Shown here piece by piece: positions 1 to 5,680 of a stretch of DNA of 6,644 bases. The stretch is taken from assembly GCA_959606705.1 (NCBI GenBank), contig CAUHLX010000158.1, positions 1 through 6,644 on the forward strand, read 5' to 3'. Source of the stretch: an uncultured Bacillota bacterium (GTDB lineage: Bacteria; Bacillota; Clostridia; Peptostreptococcales; Anaerovoracaceae). The translations under genes and the position numbers were made by a program. Numbering within the stretch: the stretch's first letter is position 1; each line of letters opens with the position of its first letter. The notes under the pieces were generated by a model, which saw only the letters and a program-made list of their open reading frames with translations, was not told where the DNA came from and did not search any database.

Positions 1-3000
1 GGATCTTGTCGTCGACCAGATGGTGGAGCTTCAGCATGTACATGTAGCCCACGGTAACCGGATTGTCGAACAGCTCGCCTGTCCGGCCGTCCCGAAGCTG
101 CAGCTTGCCGCTCTCCGGATATCCGCAGTCCTTCAAAAGGTCGATGATATCCATTTCGCTGGCGCCGTCGAATACGGGAGTGGAAATATACCAGCCCTTC
201 TTCTTGGCCGCCAGGCCCAGATGCACCTCCAGCACCTGCCCGATGTTCATTCGGGAAGGAACCCCCAGAGGATTGAGCATGACCTGCAAGGGAGTACCGT
301 CCTCCATGAACGGCATATCCTCTTCCGGCAGAATCCGGGAAATAACACCTTTGTTTCCATGGCGTCCCGCCATCTTATCGCCTACGTTGATTTTGCGTTT
401 GGTAGCGATGTAGCAGCGCACCAGCTTGTTGACGCCGGGGGGCAGTTCGTCTCCGTTCTCTCTGGAGAAGATCTTCACGTCCACCACGATGCCGGTTTCG
501 CCGTGAGGCACTCTCAGCGAGGTGTCCCGCACCTCTCTGGCCTTCTCGCCGAAAATCGCCCGCAGCAGCCGTTCCTCCGCCGTCAGCTCGGTCTCGCCCT
601 TAGGAGTGACCTTACCTACCAGGATGTCCGAAGAATCCACCTCCGCGCCGATGCGGACAATGCCTTCCTCGTCCAAATCCTTCAGCGCGTCTTCGCCTAC
701 GTTGGGGATGTCCCGGGTGATCTCCTCGGGTCCCAGCTTGGTGTCCCGCGCTTCGGATTCATATTCTTCGATGTGGATGGACGTGAGCGCGTCCTCCATC
801 AACAGTCTTTCGTTTAACAGGATCGCGTCCTCGTAATTGTAGCCTTCCCAGGTCATGAAGCCGATGAGCAGGTTTTTGCCCAGGGCCACTTCGCCCAGGT
901 CGGTGGACGGTCCGTCGGCCACCACTTCGCCTTCCTCCACATGCTCGCCGTGGAACACGATGGGCTTCTGATTGATGCAGGTGCCCTGATTGGAGCGCTT
1001 GAACTTCAAAAGCTTGTATTCGTCCAGGCCATTGTCCTTGTCCCTGCGGATCTTGATCCGAGTGGCATCCACGAACTCAACGGTACCGGCGTTCTTGGCC
1101 AGGATCACCACGCCGGAATCTCTGGCGGAGGTGTATTCCATGCCGGTGCCCACATACGGCGCGTCGGCTACCAGGAGAGGCACCGCCTGCCGCTGCATGT
1201 TGGCGCCCATCAGCGCACGGTTGGCGTCATCGTTTTCCAGGAAGGGAATCATCGCCGTCGCTACCGAAACCACCTGTTTCGGAGAAACGTCCATGTAATC
1301 CACGCTGTCCCGGGGAACCATCATGATTTCGCCGCCGGGACCTCTGGCGACTACCTTGTTGTTTATAAACCGGCCCTCGCTGTCCAGCGGCTCGTTGGCC
1401 TGAGCAATATTTAAGAGCTCTTCCTCGTCAGCGGTGAGGTAATGAATCTCTTCGGTGACGATGTTATTTTCCTTATCCACTCTGCGGTACGGCGTTTCGA
1501 TGAAACCGTATTCGTTGACGATTCCGTAAGTGGTAAGGGAGCCGATCAAGCCGATGTTGGGACCTTCGGGGGTCTCGATGGGACACATTCTTCCATAGTG
1601 AGAGTGGTGAACGTCACGCACCTCGAATCCGGCACGTTCTCTGGAAAGTCCTCCGGGACCCAGAGCGGACAGTCTTCTCTTGTGAGTCAGCTCGGCCAGA
1701 GGGTTGGTCTGGTCCATGAACTGAGACAGCTGGCTGCTTCCGAAAAATTCTTTGATGGCAGCGGTCACCGGCCGAATGTTCATCAAGGCCTGAGGCGTAG
1801 TCACCTCGATGTCCTGAATGGTCATACGTTCCTTCACCACACGCTCCATACGAGCCAAGCCGATGCGGAACTGATTCTGCAGCAGCTCTCCCACCGTACG
1901 CAGACGGCGATTGCCCAGATGGTCGATGTCGTCCACGTAGCCAATCCCCTCTTCCAGGTTCAGCAGATAGCTGACGGAAGCTACGATATCGTCGAAGATC
2001 ACATGCTTCGGAGACAGCTCGTTCTTATAAGACAGCAGCGCGTCCTTGACGGACTCGTCATCGTCCGCGCCAATTTCCTCGATTTCGTCCAGGATCATCC
2101 GCAGAACCGGATAGAACACCTTCTGAGGAATCTTCAATCCGGACACGTCGCATTTGACGTGATCCTGAAGATTGACGAAGTTGTTTCCGATTACCTTGAC
2201 GGGTTTTTCCTCGTCGTTCTTGCTGTAGACGTACATGAATTCCACGCCTGCATTTTCCACCGCAAAGCCAAGTTCTCTGGTAATTTTGGCATCCTTCTCC
2301 ACGATGATCTCACCGGTGGAGGGGTCCGCCACATCTTCTGCCGCGACACATCCGACGATCCGGTTGGACAGTCCCAGCTTCTTGTTGTACTTGTAGCGTC
2401 CGACCTTAGCCAGGTCGTAGCGTTTGGCGTCAAAGAACAACGCTTCGATGAGATCATAGGCGCTGTCAAAGGTCGCCGGTTCGCCGGGACGCAGTTTCTT
2501 GTAGATCTCCTTGAGACCTTCGTCATAATTCGTAGTCACGTCCTTGGCTAAGGATTTGGCCAGACGCTCGCTGTTTCCAAAGACCGCTTCGATTTCTTCG
2601 TTGGTCCCTTCATACAGCGACTTTGCGAGATCGGTGGCGCACTCGTTGTAACGGCGCACTTTCTTGCGAAGCTCGGACTCCGTAGCTCCGGGGTTCTTTC
2701 TCCGCTCGTTCTCCACCTTGTCCGCAACTGATTTGTAAGACAAAGCCCGCAAAATTGTGGTGATCGGCTGCTTTCTGGTACGGTCCACCCGCACGGAAAG
2801 AATCTCGTTGGAATCCGTTTCATACTCCAACCAGGCTCCTCTGTTCGGGATGATCGTCGTGGAAAACAGCTTGTTGTTGGACTTGTCGACCGTCACATCA
2901 TAGTAAGGGCCCGGGGACCGAACCAGCTGCGTAACGACAACTCGTTCCGCCCCATTGTAAATAAAGGTGCCCTTTTCCGTCATCAAGGGAAAATCTCCCA

Positions 3001-3334
3001 TGAAAACTTCCTGTTCCTTTACTTCGCCGGTCTCCTTGTTGACCAGTCTCACCTTTACTTTTAAAGGCGCCGCATAAGTCACATCTCGTTCCTTACACTC
3101 CTCCTGGTCGTATTTCGGCTCATCCGTAAGAGAATGACCGATGAATTCGAGCACCAAATTATCGGCGTAATCCCGGATGGGGGATATATCCTCGAACACT
3201 TCCGTCAGACCTTCTTCAATAAACCAGTCGTAAGAATCCTTCTGAATCTGGATCAGATTCGGCATCGGAGCTACCTCGTGGATCTTCGAGTAGCTCATGC
3301 GTGATTTTTTACCTATTTTAACGGGCTCTGGCAT
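1..3334 (-). CDS. rpoB: DNA-directed RNA polymerase subunit beta (3' end missing)
   Basis: RpoB forms one pincer of RNA polymerase and much of the active-site cleft. 1111 codons are open to the left edge; with Firmicutes lengths near 1200, roughly 100 C-terminal residues are missing. Landmarks in order: RGAWLEYETD (165-174), LRPGEP (281-286), DDIDHLGNRRLR (468-479), the rifampicin pocket FFGSSQLSQFMDQTNPLAEL (530-549) and THKRRLSALGPGG (550-562), PIETPEGPNIG (585-595), GYNYEDAI (831-838), and GDKMAGRHGNKGV (985-997) with the active-site lysines 987 and 995. Gln538, Asp541, His551 and Ser556 match E. coli Q513, D516, H526 and S531, so no common rifampicin-resistance substitution is present. 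About 42 extra residues (203-244) follow LRALSYKS compared with Bacillus. The gene has its own promoter, and rpoC is expected past the left edge. Confidence 0.98.
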   Translation of the reverse strand, partial: MPEPVKIGKKSRMSYSKIHEVAPMPNLIQIQKDSYDWFIEEGLTEVFEDISPIRDYADNLVLEFIGHSLTDEPKYDQEECKERDVTYAAPLKVKVRLVNKETGEVKEQEVFMGDFPLMTEKGTFIYNGAERVVVTQLVRSPGPYYDVTVDKSNNKLFSTTIIPNRGAWLEYETDSNEILSVRVDRTRKQPITTILRALSYKSVADKVENERRKNPGATESELRKKVRRYNECATDLAKSLYEGTNEEIEAVFGNSERLAKSLAKDVTTNYDEGLKEIYKKLRPGEPATFDSAYDLIEALFFDAKRYDLAKVGRYKYNKKLGLSNRIVGCVAAEDVADPSTGEIIVEKDAKITRELGFAVENAGVEFMYVYSKNDEEKPVKVIGNNFVNLQDHVKCDVSGLKIPQKVFYPVLRMILDEIEEIGADDDESVKDALLSYKNELSPKHVIFDDIVASVSYLLNLEEGIGYVDDIDHLGNRRLRTVGELLQNQFRIGLARMERVVKERMTIQDIEVTTPQALMNIRPVTAAIKEFFGSSQLSQFMDQTNPLAELTHKRRLSALGPGGLSRERAGFEVRDVHHSHYGRMCPIETPEGPNIGLIGSLTTYGIVNEYGFIETPYRRVDKENNIVTEEIHYLTADEEELLNIAQANEPLDSEGRFINNKVVARGPGGEIMMVPRDSVDYMDVSPKQVVSVATAMIPFLENDDANRALMGANMQRQAVPLLVADAPYVGTGMEYTSARDSGVVILAKNAGTVEFVDATRIKIRRDKDNGLDEYKLLKFKRSNQGTCINQKPIVFHGEHVEEGEVVADGPSTDLGEVALGKNLLIGFMTWEGYNYEDAILLNERLLMEDALTSIHIEEYESEARDTKLGPEEITRDIPNVGEDALKDLDEEGIVRIGAEVDSSDILVGKVTPKGETELTAEERLLRAIFGEKAREVRDTSLRVPHGETGIVVDVKIFSRENGDELPPGVNKLVRCYIATKRKINVGDKMAGRHGNKGVISRILPEEDMPFMEDGTPLQVMLNPLGVPSRMNIGQVLEVHLGLAAKKKGWYISTPVFDGASEMDIIDLLKDCGYPESGKLQLRDGRTGELFDNPVTVGYMYMLKLHHLVDDKI

Positions 3335-3342
3335 ATTCTTCA

Positions 3343-3348
3343 CTCCTT
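3343..3348 (-). promoter_or_regulatory. rpoB Shine-Dalgarno that decides the start
   Basis: AAGGAG lies 8 nt before the ATG at 3334. Another in-frame ATG at 3352 would add six residues (MQGVKN), but it overlaps the Shine-Dalgarno region and has none upstream, so 3334 is preferred. A third in-frame ATG, codon 13, is less likely because the best-placed site serves the first. Confidence 0.85.
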
Positions 3349-3384
3349 GCATAGAAAACAAAATACTTTGCGTGGCAATGTACT

Positions 3385-3413
3385 ATAATATCATAGCTCT
3401 TTCAAGCAGTCAA
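3385..3413 (-). promoter_or_regulatory. Sigma-A promoter of rpoB
   Basis: On the minus strand TTGACT (3408-3413) and TATTAT (3385-3390) are separated by exactly 17 bp, and the -10 box is preceded by TGA, an extended -10. Each hexamer differs from the sigma-A (sigma-70) consensus by one base. Transcription should start near 3377-3379, leaving a leader of about 45 nt that opens with a small TTGC-CAC-GCAA stem. Lying just downstream of the rplL terminator, it should give rpoB (and presumably rpoC beyond the left edge) its own transcription. Confidence 0.9.
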
Positions 3414-3415
3414 GG

Positions 3416-3440
3416 ATAAATTTCTAATATTTTCAATTAT
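3416..3440 (-). promoter_or_regulatory. AT-rich UP-element-like tract upstream of the rpoB promoter
   Basis: 23 of 25 bases are A or T, directly upstream of the -35 box, including the minus-strand runs GAAAATATTAG and AAATTTAT. This placement and composition suit contact by the polymerase alpha C-terminal domains, as at strong growth-related promoters. The functional reading is inference. Confidence 0.55.
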
Positions 3441-3564
3441 GGACGACCGTATGAGATTTCATACACCATTAAAAGAGATTCGACAACGTTCAGCAGACAA
3501 TTGCTGAAAACAGACAGATATGTTGAAATGATTTGCTTTTTTGTATGATATTTTATATTTCGAT
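3441..3564. other. AT-rich intergenic stretch between the rplL terminator and the rpoB promoter
   Basis: This part of the 289-bp rplL-rpoB gap has no credible gene. It holds two short perfect inverted repeats: TTCAGCA/TGCTGAA with a 6-nt loop (3489-3508) and GTATGA/TCATAC with a 4-nt loop (3449-3464). Neither has a T tract. The small methyltransferase gene found between rplL and rpoB in Bacillus subtilis is absent. Confidence 0.6.
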
Positions 3565-3603
3565 AAAAAACGAAATCTCCATCGGCCCAAAGGCCGATGG
3601 AGA
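3565..3603 (-). terminator. Strong rho-independent terminator after rplL
   Basis: On the minus strand TCTCCATCGGCC (3592-3603) pairs perfectly with GGCCGATGGAGA (3576-3587) around a CAAA/TTTG tetraloop. This 12-bp stem is followed by TTTCG and then six T. It begins 20 nt after the rplL stop. No T run follows in the plus direction, so it works one way only. A smaller alternative stem, ATTTCG with CGAAAT (3557-3562 and 3571-3576), flanks the T run and shares one base with the main stem. In E. coli the corresponding position holds a partial attenuator. Whether this one is partial or complete cannot be read from sequence. Confidence 0.92.
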
Positions 3604-3623
3604 CCGCACATTTCAGCAGGTTC

Positions 3624-3992
3624 TTATTTGAACTCCACCACTGCGCCAACTTCTTCCAGCTTGGCTTTGATTTCGTCGGCTTCCGCCTTCTCGATGCCTT
3701 CCTTGATGTTCGCCGGAGCTCCGTCTACCATCTCCTTGGCTTCCTTCAGACCCAGGCCGGTGATTTCTCTCACAACCTTGATCACCTTGATCTTCTCGCT
3801 GCCAACTTCCTTCAGAACAACGGTGAATTCGCTCTGCTCTTCCGCAGCGGCTTCGCCGCCGGCAGCCGCGCCCACTACCGCGACAGGAGCCGCAGCGGAT
3901 ACGCCAAACTCTTCTTCACAAGCCTTAACCAGCTCGTTCAGTTCCAACACTGTCATATTTTTGATTGCTTCAATGATCTGGTCCTTATTCAT
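3624..3992 (-). CDS. rplL: 50S ribosomal protein L7/L12
   Basis: L7/L12 is the multicopy, flexible stalk protein that recruits the translational GTPases. The 122-residue length is typical. The N-terminal dimerisation and L10-binding domain covers about 1-31 (MNKDQIIEAIKNMTVLELNE). The Ala/Gly-rich hinge runs about 32-52 (SAAAPVAVVGAAAGGEAAA). The globular C-terminal domain covers about 53-122, with the factor-binding segment KVIKVVREITGLGLKEAKEM (69-88). The ATG at 3992 has a perfect AGGAGG 9-10 nt upstream. The 100-bp gap to rplJ holds only short stems, such as ACGGG-GAATA-CCCGT on the minus strand, and no convincing promoter or terminator, so rplJ and rplL are probably one transcript under the L10 leader. 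A strong terminator begins 20 nt after the TAA stop. Confidence 0.98.
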   Translation of the reverse strand: MNKDQIIEAIKNMTVLELNELVKACEEEFGVSAAAPVAVVGAAAGGEAAAEEQSEFTVVLKEVGSEKIKVIKVVREITGLGLKEAKEMVDGAPANIKEGIEKAEADEIKAKLEEVGAVVEFK

Positions 3993-4092
3993 TTTATAGT
4001 TCCTCCTTCGAGATTTTCTTTCTAATTTCTACATTAACATTAGGGTTTTGAACCGTTTACGGGTATTCCCCGTCAATCCGTTGACCGCGAAG

Positions 4093-4734
4093 CTATTCCG
4101 CCGGGGTTTCCGCCGGAGCCTCTTCCGCCGCAGGTGCTTCCTCGGCAGGAGCCTCGGCCGCGGGTGCTTCTTCCGCTGCGGGAGCCGCTTCTACCGGAGC
4201 TTCCTCTGCGGGAGCTTCGGCCGCCGGAGCCGCCGTTCCATCCTCGGGCTTCGCGTCCACGATCGCCTGTAAGGTACGGACGAACTTGGAAACCGGAGAC
4301 TGGATGCTGCCCATGAATTTGGCAATCATCTCATCTCTGGAGGGCAGCGCCGCGATGGACTGTACGCCGTCGGCGTCAAAATACGTTCCTTCGATCACGC
4401 CCGCCTTAAAGGACATCTTGTTGTAGTCCTTGATAATTCCGGCAAGCACTCTGGCCGGCGCCACCGCGTCTTCATAGCTCATGGCAAACGCGCTGGGTCC
4501 GGAAAGAACGCTGTCCAGTTCCTCAAACTTGGTCCCTTTGATCGCTCTGCTGACCAGCGTATTCTTGTAAACCTTATAGTCTACGTTGGCTTCCCGAAGC
4601 TTTTTGCGCATCGCGTCCGCTTGTTCTACGGTAATGCCAATGTAGTCAATGACAACCGCAGACTGCGCACGATCCAATTTTTCTCTGATTTCATCGATCA
4701 CAGCCTGTTTGGCCTGCTGATGTTCTACTGACAT
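4093..4734 (-). CDS. rplJ: 50S ribosomal protein L10 with long acidic Ala/Pro/Glu tail
   Basis: L10 anchors the L7/L12 dimers to 23S rRNA near L11 and is the autoregulator of rplJL. Residues 1 to about 163 form a normal L10: the rRNA-binding N-terminal domain includes AQSAVVIDYIGITVEQADAM (23-42) and VDYKVYKNTLVSRAI (51-65). The C-terminal helix expected to carry L7/L12 dimers lies about 134-162 (DEMIAKFMGSIQSPVSKFVR onward). The protein then continues about 50 residues beyond the roughly 166-residue Bacillus protein. That tail has 22 Ala, 9 Pro, 14 Glu and 1 Asp and no Lys or Arg, with an exact repeat PAAEAPAEEAP at 170-180 and 191-201. The ATG at 4734 was chosen over the upstream TTG at 4761. 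It is followed by rplL after 100 bp, with no terminator between. The family call is certain; the tail's role is unknown. Confidence 0.97.
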   Translation of the reverse strand: MSVEHQQAKQAVIDEIREKLDRAQSAVVIDYIGITVEQADAMRKKLREANVDYKVYKNTLVSRAIKGTKFEELDSVLSGPSAFAMSYEDAVAPARVLAGIIKDYNKMSFKAGVIEGTYFDADGVQSIAALPSRDEMIAKFMGSIQSPVSKFVRTLQAIVDAKPEDGTAAPAAEAPAEEAPVEAAPAAEEAPAAEAPAEEAPAAEEAPAETPAE

Positions 4735-4742
4735 AGTTTTCT

Positions 4743-4751
4743 CTCCTCTCC
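4743..4751 (-). promoter_or_regulatory. rplJ Shine-Dalgarno that decides the start
   Basis: GGAGAGGAG lies 8 nt before the ATG at 4734. A TTG at 4761 is in frame and would add nine residues (MQQRRGEKT), but it lies upstream of this site, inside the adjoining hairpin, and has no Shine-Dalgarno of its own. Starting at the ATG gives MSVEHQQAKQ, which fits the L10 family. Confidence 0.85.
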
Positions 4752-4752
4752 G

Positions 4753-4783
4753 CTGCTGCAACGAATGTGTTCTTGCGCAGCAG
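4753..4783 (-). promoter_or_regulatory. Hairpin abutting the rplJ ribosome-binding site
   Basis: On the minus strand CTGCTGC (4777-4783) pairs with GCAGCAG (4753-4759) across a 17-nt loop, in which two further A-U pairs can form with a small bulge. The 3' arm ends one base before the GGAGAGGAG Shine-Dalgarno of rplJ. No uridine tract follows, so it is not a terminator. It could present or limit access to the ribosome-binding site. The regulatory role is inference. Confidence 0.45.
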
Positions 4784-4810
4784 ACTATTTAGATTTCGCA
4801 TATTGACGTA

Positions 4811-4847
4811 GAAAAACCTCTTCCGAGTGTTGCAGACAGAAGAGGTT
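4811..4847 (-). terminator. Rho-independent attenuator within the L10 leader
   Basis: On the minus strand AACCTCTTC (4839-4847) pairs perfectly with GAAGAGGTT (4815-4823), a 9-bp stem with a 15-nt loop. It runs directly into TTTTTC. It lies about 80 nt upstream of the rplJ start and downstream of the L10-binding stem, as expected for a conditional terminator rather than an end-of-operon terminator. Confidence 0.85.
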
Positions 4848-4910
4848 CGCTTGACTTTTATCGATTACCTCGGCAGGAAATTAAGCTGACGCACCTGCTG
4901 TCTACAGTGA
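4811..4910 (-). promoter_or_regulatory. Ribosomal protein L10 leader (rplJL attenuation element)
   Basis: This untranslated leader carries the recognisable core of the L10 leader family. On the minus strand GTAGACAGCAGGTG is followed by TTAATTT and CCTGCCGAGGTA. GCAGG (4894-4898) pairs with CCTGC (4873-4877) around a 16-nt loop to make the L10-binding stem. A rho-independent hairpin follows at 4811-4847. The 5' strand GTAGACAGCAGG (4894-4905) can instead pair with TCTTCTGTCTGC (4832-4843) in the terminator arm and loop: 9 Watson-Crick pairs, 2 wobbles and 1 mismatch. In the known Bacillus subtilis mechanism the L10-L12 complex binds the leader, favours the terminator and reduces rplJL expression. 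The same switch is inferred here. The rest of the 201-bp gap holds the rplJ hairpin and Shine-Dalgarno. Confidence 0.88.
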
Positions 4911-4935
4911 ATATGCAATTTTGTCCGGTCAAGAA

Positions 4936-5634
4936 TTAGTTGCCGAATTTCGTCGGATTGATCTTGATTCCGGGGCCCATGGTGGTAGCCACGGTAACGC
5001 TCTTGAGATACTGTCCCTTCGCCGCCGCCGGCTTCGCTTTAATGACTGCGTCCAGCAGCGCATTGAAGTTGTCGGTCAGTTTTTCAGGTCCGAAGGAAGC
5101 CTTCCCAATCGGCGTGTGGATGATGTTGGTCTTGTCGAGTCTGTACTCGACTTTACCGGCTTTGATTTCCTGCAGAGCTTTTTCGATGTCCATGGTAACC
5201 GTACCGGACTTCGGGTTCGGCATCAGGCCTTTGGGGCCCAGGATCTTACCCAGTCTGCCTACGACACCCATCATGTCGGGGGTCGCTACGACCACGTCGA
5301 ATTCGAACCAGTTCTGCGACTGGATTTTCTGAGCCAGCTCTTCGGCGCCTACGAAATCCGCTCCGGCAGCTTCCGCTTCCTTCGCTTTGTCACCCTTGGC
5401 GAAGACCAGAACTCTTTTGCTCTTGCCTGTGCCGTGGGGAAGAACGATCGCGCCTCTGACCTGCTGGTCCGCATGACGTCCGTCAACGCCCAGCTTCAGA
5501 TGTACTTCTACGGTTTCATCAAATTTAGCCTTCGCTGTCTGAGCCAGCAGCGCAATCGCGTCACTCACCTCGTACAGTGTCGCCTTGTCGACCAGTTTCG
5601 CCGACTCCTGATACTTCTTGCCTCTCTTGGCCAT
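4936..5634 (-). CDS. rplA: 50S ribosomal protein L1
   Basis: L1 forms the mobile L1 stalk of the large subunit near the E site, helps release deacylated tRNA, and is a known translational repressor of its own operon. The 232-residue length is typical. The rRNA-binding domain I is made of residues 1-67 and about 160-232, and includes KFDETVEVHLKLGVD (37-51) and the conserved TMGPG (218-222). Domain II is inserted between, and the family signature covers TPDMMGVVGRLGKILGPKGL (118-137) followed by MPNPKSGTVT. The ATG at 5634 has the perfect Shine-Dalgarno AAGGAGGT 8 nt upstream, and the start MAKRGKKY is the usual one. It stops with TAA at 4936. A 46-bp gap separates it from rplK and a 201-bp regulatory leader separates it from rplJ. 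No anomalies. Confidence 0.98.
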   Translation of the reverse strand: MAKRGKKYQESAKLVDKATLYEVSDAIALLAQTAKAKFDETVEVHLKLGVDGRHADQQVRGAIVLPHGTGKSKRVLVFAKGDKAKEAEAAGADFVGAEELAQKIQSQNWFEFDVVVATPDMMGVVGRLGKILGPKGLMPNPKSGTVTMDIEKALQEIKAGKVEYRLDKTNIIHTPIGKASFGPEKLTDNFNALLDAVIKAKPAAAKGQYLKSVTVATTMGPGIKINPTKFGN

Positions 5635-5650
5635 TTCTTTCTACCTCCTT

Positions 5651-5677
5651 GTGGTGCAAACGGCTGTCGCCTCCCAC
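5651..5677 (-). promoter_or_regulatory. Putative L1 autoregulatory mRNA hairpin before rplA
   Basis: On the minus strand GTGG pairs with CCAC, then an asymmetric internal loop (GA opposite GTTTGCA), then GGC pairs with GCC around a GACA loop. The L1 site in 23S rRNA (helices 76-78) has the same layout: a GGTGG:CCACC helix, GGGAGG on one strand, and a 7-8-nt loop on the other. The string GTGGGAGGC matches the rRNA strand closely. The hairpin abuts the rplA Shine-Dalgarno AAGGAGGT (5643-5650), so bound L1 could block initiation. L1 is known to repress its own operon through an rRNA-mimicking mRNA site in several bacteria and archaea. That this hairpin is such a site is inference. Confidence 0.65.
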
Positions 5678-5680
5678 GTC

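Noticed and set aside
1670..1740. Thr543 and Ala547 in the RpoB rifampicin region differ from E. coli (Asn518 and Ser522)
   Set aside because: As I recall, Bacillus subtilis and other rifampicin-sensitive Firmicutes carry the same residues, so they are family variation and not resistance changes.
1442..2551. A 369-codon open frame on the plus strand, plus others at 20-817 and 941-1414
   Set aside because: They are fully antisense to rpoB, which is intact and strongly conserved across the same bases. Their translations show no recognisable domain. Long antisense frames arise from biased codon use in rpoB.
3455..3490. A second possible rpoB promoter, TTGTCG-17-TATGAA on the minus strand
   Set aside because: Both hexamers are weak and a near-consensus promoter lies downstream at 3385-3413.
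3437..3649. A 70-codon minus-strand frame between rplL and rpoB
   Set aside because: It overlaps the end of rplL in another frame and runs through the terminator hairpin. It has no family features and no convincing Shine-Dalgarno.
4034..4092. A possible promoter or regulatory stem in the rplJ-rplL gap (TTGACG and the ACGGG/CCCGT stem)
   Set aside because: There is no matching -10 box, the stems are only 5 bp, and there is no T run. The gap is best read as an untranslated spacer of one rplJL transcript.
4900..4935. A possible promoter after rplA: TTGACC just past the stop codon on the minus strand
   Set aside because: The -35 match is good, but no acceptable -10 hexamer lies 16-19 bp downstream. 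TATTCA is only 13 bp away, and the sequence at the right spacing belongs to the L10 leader core.
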